In this document: in pieces, positions 35,310-42,668 of the stretch
Layout: each line of letters begins with the position of its first letter
Numbering within the stretch: the first letter of the stretch is position 1
Notes under the pieces: generated by a model
Databases searched by the model: none
Told to the model about the DNA's origin: nothing
What the model saw: the letters and a program-made list of their open reading frames with translations, nothing else
Position numbers and translations under genes: made by a program
Assembly: GCA_028712885.1 (NCBI GenBank)
Contig: JAQTPK010000011.1
Location: forward strand, 1 to 63,474
Direction: 5' to 3'
Source of the DNA: Syntrophales bacterium
GTDB lineage: Bacteria; Desulfobacterota; Syntrophia; Syntrophales; UBA4778
Length of the DNA stretch: 63,474 nucleotides

Positions 35310-36233
35310 ATGAAGGAAAAAGCCGTTGTTACAGCCGCGATTACTGGGAGCATTCATACCCCGGGCATGTCGCAATATCTGCCGATCACTCCTCAGGAGA
35401 TAGCGGACGAAGCGGTTCGGGCGCATGAGGCGGGAGCGGCGGTCTGCCATATCCACGTCCGCAATCCCGAAACGGGCCAGCCGGTCTCCGACATGAATCT
35501 TTACAGGGAAGCCGTCACCAGGATCAAAAGCAGATGCAATATCGTTGTCTGCATCACTACAGGCGGCGGGCTCGGAATGACGGCGGAGCAGCGGCTGATC
35601 CCGGTGTCCACCTTCAAGCCTGAGCTGGGTTCTTTCAACGCAGGATCAATCAACTTCGCCCTTTTCCATGCCCTTGACCGGTACAGGAATTTCAAGTTCG
35701 ACTGGGAAAGCAAATACCTGGCAATGACGGAAGATTTTATTTTTCCGAACACCTTCAAATCCATGAAGGAATTTGCACGCATTTTCAATGAAAACGATAC
35801 GAAGCCGGAATTCGAGGTCTACGATTCGGGAATGATCAACAACATCGCTTTCATGATCGAAAAGGGACAGGTGAAGAGACCGGTTTACGTGCAGTTTGTC
35901 ATGGGGGTGCTCGGCGGGATTACCCCAAGTTCCGAAAATCTTCTTTTCCTGGTGGATTATGCGAAGAAGCTTATCGGCGAATTCGAATTCTCCGTCTGCG
36001 TGGCCGGCCGGGCCCAGTTCCCCATCTGCACACAGTCCCTTCTCATCGGAGGCAACGTCCGGGTCGGACTGGAAGACAATCTCTATCTCGACCGGGGGAC
36101 CATGGCGAAGAGCAACGGCGAACAGGTGGCAAAAATTGTGAGGATAGCGAGAGAGCTGGGAATAGAGCCGGCGTCTGCTGATGAGGCGAGAAAAATCCTG
36201 GGATTGAAGGGATTGGATAAAGTCAATTTTTAA
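35310..36233 (+). CDS. Beta-keto acid cleavage enzyme (DUF849), first paralogue
   Basis: A zinc TIM-barrel enzyme of the BKACE family, whose type member, 3-keto-5-aminohexanoate cleavage enzyme (Kce), exchanges a beta-keto acid with acetyl-CoA to give acetoacetate and a new acyl-CoA. The zinc ligands are visible in AVCHIHVRN (His-x-His, near residues 48-50) and GLEDNLY. GSFNAGSINF and TTGGGLGMT are the usual active-site loops. Length is 307; ATG 35310 follows AAAGGAGT. With atoE upstream it probably acts in the same catabolic route. The exact keto acid cannot be read from sequence. Confidence 0.9.
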   Translation: MKEKAVVTAAITGSIHTPGMSQYLPITPQEIADEAVRAHEAGAAVCHIHVRNPETGQPVSDMNLYREAVTRIKSRCNIVVCITTGGGLGMTAEQRLIPVSTFKPELGSFNAGSINFALFHALDRYRNFKFDWESKYLAMTEDFIFPNTFKSMKEFARIFNENDTKPEFEVYDSGMINNIAFMIEKGQVKRPVYVQFVMGVLGGITPSSENLLFLVDYAKKLIGEFEFSVCVAGRAQFPICTQSLLIGGNVRVGLEDNLYLDRGTMAKSNGEQVAKIVRIARELGIEPASADEARKILGLKGLDKVNF

Positions 36234-36275
36234 GCCCGCTCAGTTCCCGAATTATCCCTGAAAGAGAGAAGCGGC

Positions 36276-37259
36276 ATGAAGTACAGCGATTACGTGTGGG
36301 ATTATAAAGACGTCGTTCAGTTCGAGGAGAGGATAAAGAACGGGACGATGCCCCCTCTGATTATATCCGTCGCCATTACCGGCGGCGTCATCGGGAAGGA
36401 GGCGAATCCAAACCTCCCCGAATCGCCTGAGGAACAGGCGGATGAGGCCTACGCCTGCTACAAGGCGGGGGCCTCTGCAGTTCACATACATGCCAGGGAT
36501 CCGCAGAAGGGGTTTGCCGTTACCTCTTCCCGTACGGAGCATTTTTTCAACATCAACAGGATGGTCAGGGAGCGATGTCCGGATATTATCATCAACAATA
36601 CCACCGGCGGCGGGTTCGACATGACGAGGGAAGAGAGAATGGCGTCGCTTTCCGCAAACCCGGAGGTATGTTCGTTAAATTGCGGCCCCATAATTTTGAA
36701 GGCCACCCTCCCGGCAAGAAAACCTCCACTTTCCGGACGGGACGAAGCCGTCGCCCTCGACGACCGGATCATCATTGTAACCTTCAGGGAGACGGAGCTG
36801 TTTTCGCAGGCAATGATGGAAAGAAACATCAAGCCGGAGCTGGAGATCTACAATCCCCAACAGCTTAACGTCGTGCACAACCTGATAAGGCAGAAACTGC
36901 TGAAGAAGCCGTACTGGTATTCCGTTATATTCTCCACCTATCTCGGCGGGCTGGCGGTGCCGGGAAACCTGAAGAACTATATCAACATGATAGACAATCT
37001 GCCGGCGGATTCCATGTTCCAGACGATCGGGGTCGGATTGAACCAGGTCCCAATGATGACGCTGTCAATTTTAACCGGCGGGCATGTGCGCGTCGGCATG
37101 GAAGACAACCTTTTTCACAGGAGGGGCGAGCTGTTGAAGAGCAATGCCCAGGCGGTGGAAAAGGCGGTCAGGCTGGCGGGAGAACTGGGGCGCGAGGTGG
37201 CGACTCCTGAACAGGCAAGACAGATGCTGGGGATTCCGGAAATTCCGAGCAGGTACTGA
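36276..37259 (+). CDS. Beta-keto acid cleavage enzyme (DUF849), second paralogue
   Basis: A diverged paralogue of the gene 42 bases upstream, with an N-terminal extension of about 25 residues (MKYSDYVWDYKDVVQFEERI). Metal ligands VHIHARD and GMEDNLF are kept, as are NNTTGGGFDMT and the STYLGGLAVPG loop, which here replaces the GVLGGITPS of the first copy. The pair may form a hetero-oligomer or serve two different keto acids. Start ATG 36276 has GAGAAG upstream. The two genes and atoE read as one transcription unit. Confidence 0.9.
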   Translation: MKYSDYVWDYKDVVQFEERIKNGTMPPLIISVAITGGVIGKEANPNLPESPEEQADEAYACYKAGASAVHIHARDPQKGFAVTSSRTEHFFNINRMVRERCPDIIINNTTGGGFDMTREERMASLSANPEVCSLNCGPIILKATLPARKPPLSGRDEAVALDDRIIIVTFRETELFSQAMMERNIKPELEIYNPQQLNVVHNLIRQKLLKKPYWYSVIFSTYLGGLAVPGNLKNYINMIDNLPADSMFQTIGVGLNQVPMMTLSILTGGHVRVGMEDNLFHRRGELLKSNAQAVEKAVRLAGELGREVATPEQARQMLGIPEIPSRY

Positions 37260-37472
37260 TAGGCCGGCATCCGGCGGTGCGGCGGCCGGTCCGCCGGAAT
37301 AGGGCAGGTTGGTCCCTCACGGCTCCGGCCTGCCCCATTTCCCGCCGGAGTAAAACCTCTTGTCTTCAGCATGTATGCTTCTATTCTATCCTGAGCATTA
37401 AGCGACAGGATACGTATCGCTTTTTCATTTCAAAAGACCTCCATCCGTGCAAATATAATATACAGGGGAGAG
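37260..37472. other. Gap with GC-rich hairpin, no gene seen
   Basis: GGGCAGG (37302-37308) and CCTGCCC (37329-37335) could pair about 20 bases apart. GGCGGTGCGGCGGCCGGTCC is strongly structured too. There is no T-run. The right part is AT-richer, with AATATAATATACAGGGGAG just before the next ATG holding a possible -10 (TATAAT) and the RBS. No ORF has coding signals. Confidence 0.45.
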
Positions 37473-37955
37473 ATGAGAATGTCCGATCGGGAGAACAGAG
37501 CCCCGGCCGTTCTGGAGACTCTTTCGGGTAAAAGAGACCGGTCGGGAGATCTTCCGGTAAAGCATCCAATGCTTGCCCTCGGTATTCTTTTCCTGCGCCA
37601 TGCGGAGTCGGAATTTGAAAATGAGGCGGGAATGCTCGCCGCGACAAGCGCCCGGCGGACAATCGGCAAGGAGGACTATGTCGAGCGGGGTGTGCCGTAT
37701 ATTCCGGCGGAATCGCGTTTTTCCCGGGTAATCCGGAAAATAAGGCAGGGCGGAGCGGCCGCCCGGATACTCAATTCCGCCATGAGAGCAATTGAGGCGG
37801 AGAACGAAAAAATGCAGGGGACGTTGCCCGGGGGCTTTGAGAAAGCGGACGAAGCGGAATTGAGATCCTTCCTGGAATACGCTTCGGAACTGGATTATTC
37901 ACGGGACGAAGGCATTCTGAACGGGGCGTACGATTTATTTATCGGCGAAAAATGA
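37473..37955 (+). CDS. Stand-alone HsdM N-terminal-like domain
   Basis: A 160-residue protein resembling only the helical N-terminal domain of type I restriction-modification methyltransferases (HsdM_N). LALGILFLRHAESEFEN corresponds to the conserved LGLIFLKYISDAFE helix. EDYVERGVPYIPAESRFSRV matches the EEY...VPPEARW segment, and ILNSAMRAIEAENEKMQGTLP matches the next block. It stops at GILNGAYDLFIGEK, where HsdM proteins read DILGRVYEYFLGKF and enter the catalytic domain. No methyltransferase, HsdS or HsdR coding follows. ATG 37473 has GGGGAGAG upstream, so it may be expressed. Similarity is judged by eye. Confidence 0.65.
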   Translation: MRMSDRENRAPAVLETLSGKRDRSGDLPVKHPMLALGILFLRHAESEFENEAGMLAATSARRTIGKEDYVERGVPYIPAESRFSRVIRKIRQGGAAARILNSAMRAIEAENEKMQGTLPGGFEKADEAELRSFLEYASELDYSRDEGILNGAYDLFIGEK

Positions 37956-38049
37956 GTTGACTCACAAAGAAGCAATATCGCCCAGGCAAGCAGATCTTTG
38001 CTTCCCTTTTGCCTCGTGTGATTTCAAATATATGAAATGAGGCGCCGCT

Positions 38050-39054
38050 ATGACTGAAAAGAAGACTTCAACCGCAACATTTGCCGGAGGATGTTTCTGG
38101 TGTCTGGAACATGATCTCCGTGAAATTCCCGGAGTGCTGGAAATAATCTCCGGGTACACGGGCGGGACAAAGGAGAATCCCGCGTACGAGGAAGTCTCGA
38201 CGGGAAGAACAGGTCATTACGAAGCCGTGCAGGTACATTACGACCCGGCGAGGGTCACGTACCTGCAACTGCTCGACGTCTTCTGGAGGCGCATCGATCC
38301 GACAGATCCGGGGGGGCAGTTTGCGGATCGGGGCTCGCAGTACCGGACGGCTGTTTTCTATCATGATGAGGAACAGAAAAGACTGGCTGAAGAGTCCAGG
38401 GAAGCTCTCCGGAAATCGGGAAAATTCGGCAAGCCGATTGTTACCGAAATCATCCCGTTCGAACGGTTTTACGTTGCAGAGGAATACCATCAGGATTATG
38501 CCCGCAAGAGCCCGGCCAGGTACGGTATCTACCGGGAGGGTTCCGGACGCAGCCGGTTCCTGCGCGAGACATGGGGTGCTGATAGAAAAAGCGGGGCGGA
38601 AAAGAAATACAGGAAGCCTGATGAAGAATCTCTGAAAGAAAATCTTACGCGGCTTCAGTTCGAAGTAACGCAAAATAACGGGACGGAGCCGCCGTTCCGG
38701 AACGAATACTGGAACAACAAGAAAGAAGGAATTTACGTCGACGTGGTGACGGGGGAGCCGCTGTTCGCCTCGACCGATAAATTCGATTCCGGTTCCGGGT
38801 GGCCGAGTTTCACCAGGCCCCTGGACCCCGACGGCATCGTGGAAAAGACGGATACAAGCCATTCCATGACGAGAACGGAGGTCAGGAGCAGAACAGGAGA
38901 CTCGCACCTGGGGCATGTATTTCCAGACGGCCCCGCGCCTGCCGGTCGCAGATACTGCATCAATTCCGCATCGCTCAGGTTTATACCTGCGGATGATCTG
39001 GAAAAAGAGGGCTACGGGGAATTCAGAAAACTTTTTGAAAATAATAAGGCATAA
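38050..39054 (+). CDS. msrAB: Peptide methionine sulfoxide reductase MsrA/MsrB fusion
   Basis: Repairs both epimers of methionine sulfoxide. The MsrA domain (about 1-160) has GGCFWCLE with the catalytic Cys15, and YHQDYARK. The MsrB domain (about 190-325) has [14 protein letters not shown]-like [12 protein letters not shown] and the catalytic [10 protein letters not shown] (Cys303). The MsrB part lacks the two CxxC zinc pairs of metal-binding MsrBs (TGEPLFAS in place of a Cys version). No signal peptide is evident, so it is cytoplasmic. ATG 38050 has no strong RBS. Confidence 0.95.
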   Translation: MTEKKTSTATFAGGCFWCLEHDLREIPGVLEIISGYTGGTKENPAYEEVSTGRTGHYEAVQVHYDPARVTYLQLLDVFWRRIDPTDPGGQFADRGSQYRTAVFYHDEEQKRLAEESREALRKSGKFGKPIVTEIIPFERFYVAEEYHQDYARKSPARYGIYREGSGRSRFLRETWGADRKSGAEKKYRKPDEESLKENLTRLQFEVTQNNGTEPPFRNEYWNNKKEGIYVDVVTGEPLFASTDKFDSGSGWPSFTRPLDPDGIVEKTDTSHSMTRTEVRSRTGDSHLGHVFPDGPAPAGRRYCINSASLRFIPADDLEKEGYGEFRKLFENNKA

Positions 39055-39217
39055 CCTTAAGCTGATGCATATTTATTAGAGATCCCTTTCCGATGCGCAT
39101 TCCCGCGCTCAACCGATCCGGTCAGAAAAAAAATATAATTTAAGAACCCGGGCTCATTGTCTCTTTCAAGAGTTCGCGCTAATTCTTATTCATCCTGGCG
39201 AAAGAGGAGGTTGACCC

Positions 39218-39859
39218 ATGCGAATCTTGAAATACCTTGTGCCGGCGGGTCTTGCCTTTCTGCTGACGATCGGAACGGCCCCGGCTGCGACCTATATCAA
39301 TCCCCTCGGAGGGGGGGATGGGCGTGAGCCAAGCCTGACCGCCCCCGGGGGAATTCTGGACACACTTTACGGGCTGGATAATCTGGTCCGGGTGAGCGAC
39401 CTCTACGATCAAATATGGCGCGTATCCGGGAATAGCCATGGGGAAGCCGTATTCAAGGTCAAATATGCGGACTATTCCCAATTTTTCGGTTACCGGGACA
39501 GCACGGGGCAGAATCTCATCTTCAGCGTCCCGCCGGACCCCGGCGGGGGAGAAATCCTGTTTTATCCCGTTGGAGAATTCGCGTTCTACAATGATCCGAA
39601 TGGTACGGGCCCACCTGGCGCCGCCTACTCCGTTGCGGACTGGAATTTTGGCGGCCAGGACCATATGGTCGCCTGGCGCCTGGGCGAGGACGATTACGTG
39701 ATCGCCTGGGAGGATTTTTTCGGACTTGGCGACAGGGATTACAATGATCTTGTCGTCGAGCTCTCCGACGTCACCCCCGTTCCGGAACCGATGTCCATTA
39801 TCCTCCTCGGCTCGGGACTTGCCGGAATGGCGGGTCTCCGTCGAAAAAGGAAGTCCTGA
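39218..39859 (+). CDS. PEP-CTERM exported protein with DUF4114-like domain
   Basis: A 213-residue exported protein. The signal peptide is LVPAGLAFLLTIGTAPAAT (cleavage near residue 24). The middle ends in a DUF4114-like block (VIAWEDFFGLGDRDYNDLVVE) that may bind calcium through its Asp-rich loop. The C-terminus is a sorting signal: VPEPMSIILLGSGLAG followed by RRKRK, the PEP motif, membrane segment and basic tail recognised by exosortase. Such proteins are processed during export and linked to exopolysaccharide or biofilm matrix. An exosortase gene must lie elsewhere. AGAGGAGG precedes the ATG; TATAAT at 39134-39139 may be its -10. Confidence 0.93.
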   Translation: MRILKYLVPAGLAFLLTIGTAPAATYINPLGGGDGREPSLTAPGGILDTLYGLDNLVRVSDLYDQIWRVSGNSHGEAVFKVKYADYSQFFGYRDSTGQNLIFSVPPDPGGGEILFYPVGEFAFYNDPNGTGPPGAAYSVADWNFGGQDHMVAWRLGEDDYVIAWEDFFGLGDRDYNDLVVELSDVTPVPEPMSIILLGSGLAGMAGLRRKRKS

Positions 39860-39872
39860 GTCATTTCTTTCA

Positions 39873-39910
39873 GGGGGCGGAAGACATCTTTTTTCCGCCC
39901 CTTTTTATTT
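39873..39910 (+). terminator. Intrinsic terminator of the PEP-CTERM gene
   Basis: GGGGCGGAA (39874-39882) pairs with TTCCGCCCC (39893-39901) around a 10-base loop, followed by TTTTTATTTTT. It lies 14 bases after the stop codon, so the gene is monocistronic. Confidence 0.9.
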
Positions 39911-40166
39911 TTCAGCGGCGGCTTCCGAGAAAAAGGTTGAAACAGGCGAAAAAAAGAAATAAAGAGTGCGAACCCACAGGATAAGCCGCACCGGGACAAA
40001 CCCTTCCTCCTGATGAAGTCCTTTCACCTCGCCCTTTCTGTCATCGTTGCTCCGGCAGCTTTCACTTGCGGTTTTCTCAGGAAAAAGCGGAACGCGTAAG
40101 CCGCGGCGATAATTCGCCTCCGGCGCCCTGCCCAGCAAGGCTTGCCTTTATGAGGATGAGATAATA
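39911..40166. other. Gap before the subtilase gene, no gene seen
   Basis: GCGGCTT near 39917 and AAGCCGC near 39984 could pair over about 60 bases. The remainder is unstructured to the eye. I looked for a c-di-GMP (GEMM) riboswitch core and did not find one. No promoter is convincing; the subtilase start has GATGAGATAATAG upstream rather than a good RBS. Confidence 0.35.
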
Positions 40167-42416
40167 GTGAAGCTTCGCACAGGAGTCTCCCGCAGACGGA
40201 TGGAAGAAATCAGAAAACTGAAAGGAGTGAGGTTCCTGCGAGTTATTCTGCTGATCCTTCTCGCCTGCTCGGCAGGCGCAGCCGCCGGCATTCCCTCGCA
40301 CCGCTCCTGCGGAGGCGGAGATCAATATGTCCCCGACGAGCTCCTGGTAAAGTTCAAACGGCACGCTGACGTAATGTATGCGAACCAGGTCCACTCCAGG
40401 ATCGGCGCCAGGAGGGTGGGACGATTCAGCTCGATCGGAGTGGATCGTGTCAGGCTGCCCGCAAGACTAAAAATAAAAGATGCGGCAAAGGAATACCTCC
40501 AGGACCCGGCCATAGAATACGCTGAGCCGAATTACCTGCGGCGCATCGAGCGGACGCCGGACGACCCCTATTACGGACTGCTCTGGGCTCTGAGAAACAC
40601 CGGGCAGGAGGTAAACGGCTCGCGGGGAACTCCGAATGCCGATATCAAGGCCTCGATCGCCTGGGACAAAACGACGGGAAACGGCGCAATCGTTGTTGCC
40701 GTCATAGATTCCGGGGCGGATTATAACCACCCGGATCTGGCCGGCAACATCTGGGTGAATCCCGGAGAGGTTTTGAACGGCGGCGACGATGACGGCAACG
40801 GGTACAACGACGACGTAAGGGGATGGGATTTCGTCGACGGAGACAATGATCCGATGGACCCGCAAGGCCATGGAACGCACGTTTCGGGCGCGATTGCAGC
40901 GGGTGGGAACAACGCCCTGGGAGTAACAGGCGTATCATGGTCGGCGAAGGTCATGGCCGTCAGGGGCATAGATGCATACGGCTACATAACGGTCGCCGAC
41001 TTCATTTCCGCGCTGGACTACGCAAGAGCAAACGGAGCGAGGATCGCTAACTGCAGTTTCGGCGGGACGGGATTCAGCCAATCGGAATACAACGCAATCG
41101 CCGCGGCGGGGTCCGCCGGCATGCTGGTCGTCGCGTCCGCGGGCAACAACGCCGCCGATAACGACGCATCCCCCCGTTATCCGTCCGCTTACGATCTCGA
41201 CAATATTATCTCCGTCGCCTCATCCACCCAGAACGATACCTTGAGCTGGTTTTCCAATTTCGGAAAAACCAGCGTTGATCTGGCTGCGCCGGGGGAGAAT
41301 ATTTACAGCTCCAGGCCATCCCGCCAGACCGTGTGGTCCGACAATTTCGATGACGGGAGCATCGCCTACTGGGCAACAGGGGGAACCGGCAATCTCTGGG
41401 GACTTTCGAGCGCAATCAGATACAGTTCCGATTTCTCCCTGGCCGTAAGTCCCGCCGGTAATTATTCGGCAAACATGAATGCCTGGGCGAGTTCTCCGGC
41501 CATTAATCTCTCGGGACAAAAGGGCTGCAAGCTTCAATTCGTGATCCTCGGCGCAGCTGAGGTCGATACCGACCAGCTTTACATGGAAACCTCGACGAAC
41601 GGAACAACGTGGACGGCCAGGGAGATTGAAGCGGCAACCGAACTCTACGGCTCTTATTCCCGGAGTACGGGCGGGTCCTGGGTGAACGCGATGGTGGATT
41701 TCGGCGCCTTCGACAATGCGGCCGCCGTATATTTCCGTTTCAGGTTTTACTCCAACGGCAGCGTGCAGAACTCCGGTTATTACATCGACAACGTCTGCAT
41801 CACGTCGTCATCAGCATCTTATCCCGGCCCTGCCGGCCAATACTACAAGTTCATGAACGGGACTTCAATGTCTGCCCCGATGGTATCCGGAGCCGCCGCC
41901 CTGGTCTGGGGACTCGACCCGAGCAGGACGTACATCCAGGTCAGGGACGCCGTTGTCAACAGCACGGACCCAAAGGCATCCCTGAGTGAAAAATGCTCGA
42001 GCGGCGGGCGGCTTAATGCGGATAACGCCATAAATTATATTAATGACCCCGCTGCGTGGAGCGTCTTCAGTCCTTCCGGGGGGGAGAGCAGCGGTGGGGG
42101 CGGCGGATGCTTCATCGCTACCGCGGCGTTCGGTTCCCCGGCGGAGCCGGAAGTTCTGGTCCTGAAGCGCTTCCGGGACGAAGTCCTCATGCGATCGGAA
42201 GGAGGACGGCTGCTGGTCCGGGCATACTACCGGGCGTCTCCCCCGGCTGCGCGCGTGATAGCCGGCAATGGATTTCTTTGCTCCGCCGCACGGATCGCCA
42301 TCATGCCGCTTCTGGCGTCCGCATGGCTGATACTTCAGCCGTCCGTGCTCGTTTTTCCCGCCGCAGTCCTGATCGCGGCATTTGTCTTTATGCGCATCCG
42401 CCGTCCTGGAAATTGA
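40167..42416 (+). CDS. Secreted subtilisin-like protease with inserted domain and CFI-box C-terminus
   Basis: A 749-residue S8 peptidase. Residues 1-41 hold a signal peptide after a long charged N-region (VILLILLACSAGAAAG), and a short inhibitor-like propeptide follows (about 53-125: DELLVKFKRHADVMY ... IEYAEPNYL). The triad is D181 (VIDSGADYNHPDL), H235 (GHGTHVSG) and S567 (NGTSMSAPM). Between AAPGENIYSS and KFMNGTSM an extra domain of about 165 residues (386-550, WSDNFDD ... GYYIDNVCITS) interrupts the catalytic domain. It looks like a beta-sandwich of the immune-inhibitor-A/MAM type. The C-terminus has GGGGGCFIATAAFGS, then a helical region and transmembrane stretch, a CFI-box-CTERM signature. 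The start may lie downstream of 40167. Confidence 0.92.
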   Translation: MKLRTGVSRRRMEEIRKLKGVRFLRVILLILLACSAGAAAGIPSHRSCGGGDQYVPDELLVKFKRHADVMYANQVHSRIGARRVGRFSSIGVDRVRLPARLKIKDAAKEYLQDPAIEYAEPNYLRRIERTPDDPYYGLLWALRNTGQEVNGSRGTPNADIKASIAWDKTTGNGAIVVAVIDSGADYNHPDLAGNIWVNPGEVLNGGDDDGNGYNDDVRGWDFVDGDNDPMDPQGHGTHVSGAIAAGGNNALGVTGVSWSAKVMAVRGIDAYGYITVADFISALDYARANGARIANCSFGGTGFSQSEYNAIAAAGSAGMLVVASAGNNAADNDASPRYPSAYDLDNIISVASSTQNDTLSWFSNFGKTSVDLAAPGENIYSSRPSRQTVWSDNFDDGSIAYWATGGTGNLWGLSSAIRYSSDFSLAVSPAGNYSANMNAWASSPAINLSGQKGCKLQFVILGAAEVDTDQLYMETSTNGTTWTAREIEAATELYGSYSRSTGGSWVNAMVDFGAFDNAAAVYFRFRFYSNGSVQNSGYYIDNVCITSSSASYPGPAGQYYKFMNGTSMSAPMVSGAAALVWGLDPSRTYIQVRDAVVNSTDPKASLSEKCSSGGRLNADNAINYINDPAAWSVFSPSGGESSGGGGGCFIATAAFGSPAEPEVLVLKRFRDEVLMRSEGGRLLVRAYYRASPPAARVIAGNGFLCSAARIAIMPLLASAWLILQPSVLVFPAAVLIAAFVFMRIRRPGN

Positions 42417-42430
42417 GTGCGGAAAAGGCC

Positions 42431-42464
42431 AAAAAAAACGGCGCAGCAGTTCGCCATGCGCCGT
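42431..42464 (-). terminator. Intrinsic terminator of the DUF3617-like fragment
   Basis: Read on the minus strand, ACGGCGCA (42464-42457) pairs with TGCGCCGT (42445-42438) around an 11-base loop and is followed by eight T. It lies 28 bases after the stop codon of the small gene at 42492-42644. The hairpin could also slow transcription leaving the subtilase gene. Confidence 0.85.
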
Positions 42465-42491
42465 TCTGTTTTCGGCCGGATACAGGAACTA

Positions 42492-42644
42492 CTATTTGTG
42501 CGGCTTCATCATTCCTTTTGGCATTCCGGGCATGTCCGTCGTGGTGGTTATTTCCCAAAGTCCCTCCTGATAATCCGGGGCCGCAAAAGCGGAAGGGACG
42601 GCAAAAAGAACGACAAGGACAAGATATGCAAGCGTCTTCTTCAT
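42492..42644 (-). pseudogene. Truncated DUF3617-like secreted peptide, 50 aa
   Basis: The frame starts at ATG 42644 with GGGAG nine bases upstream. The product has a signal peptide (LAYLVLVVLFAVPSAFA, cleavage before APDY) and then the start of a DUF3617 domain: YQEGLWEITTTTDMPGMPKG matches the family's GLWEITT...MPGMP opening. The frame ends after MMKPHK, where full proteins continue for about 100 residues with conserved cysteines. The next sequence is its terminator, so the rest is missing rather than frameshifted. It may be a decayed gene or a real short secreted peptide. Confidence 0.65.
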
Positions 42645-42668
42645 GGCGTAATCTCCCTGTTAATTGAT

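Noticed and set aside
39911-40166. Possible c-di-GMP riboswitch upstream of the subtilase
   Set aside because: The purine-rich segment suggested it, but the conserved GEMM core sequences are not present.
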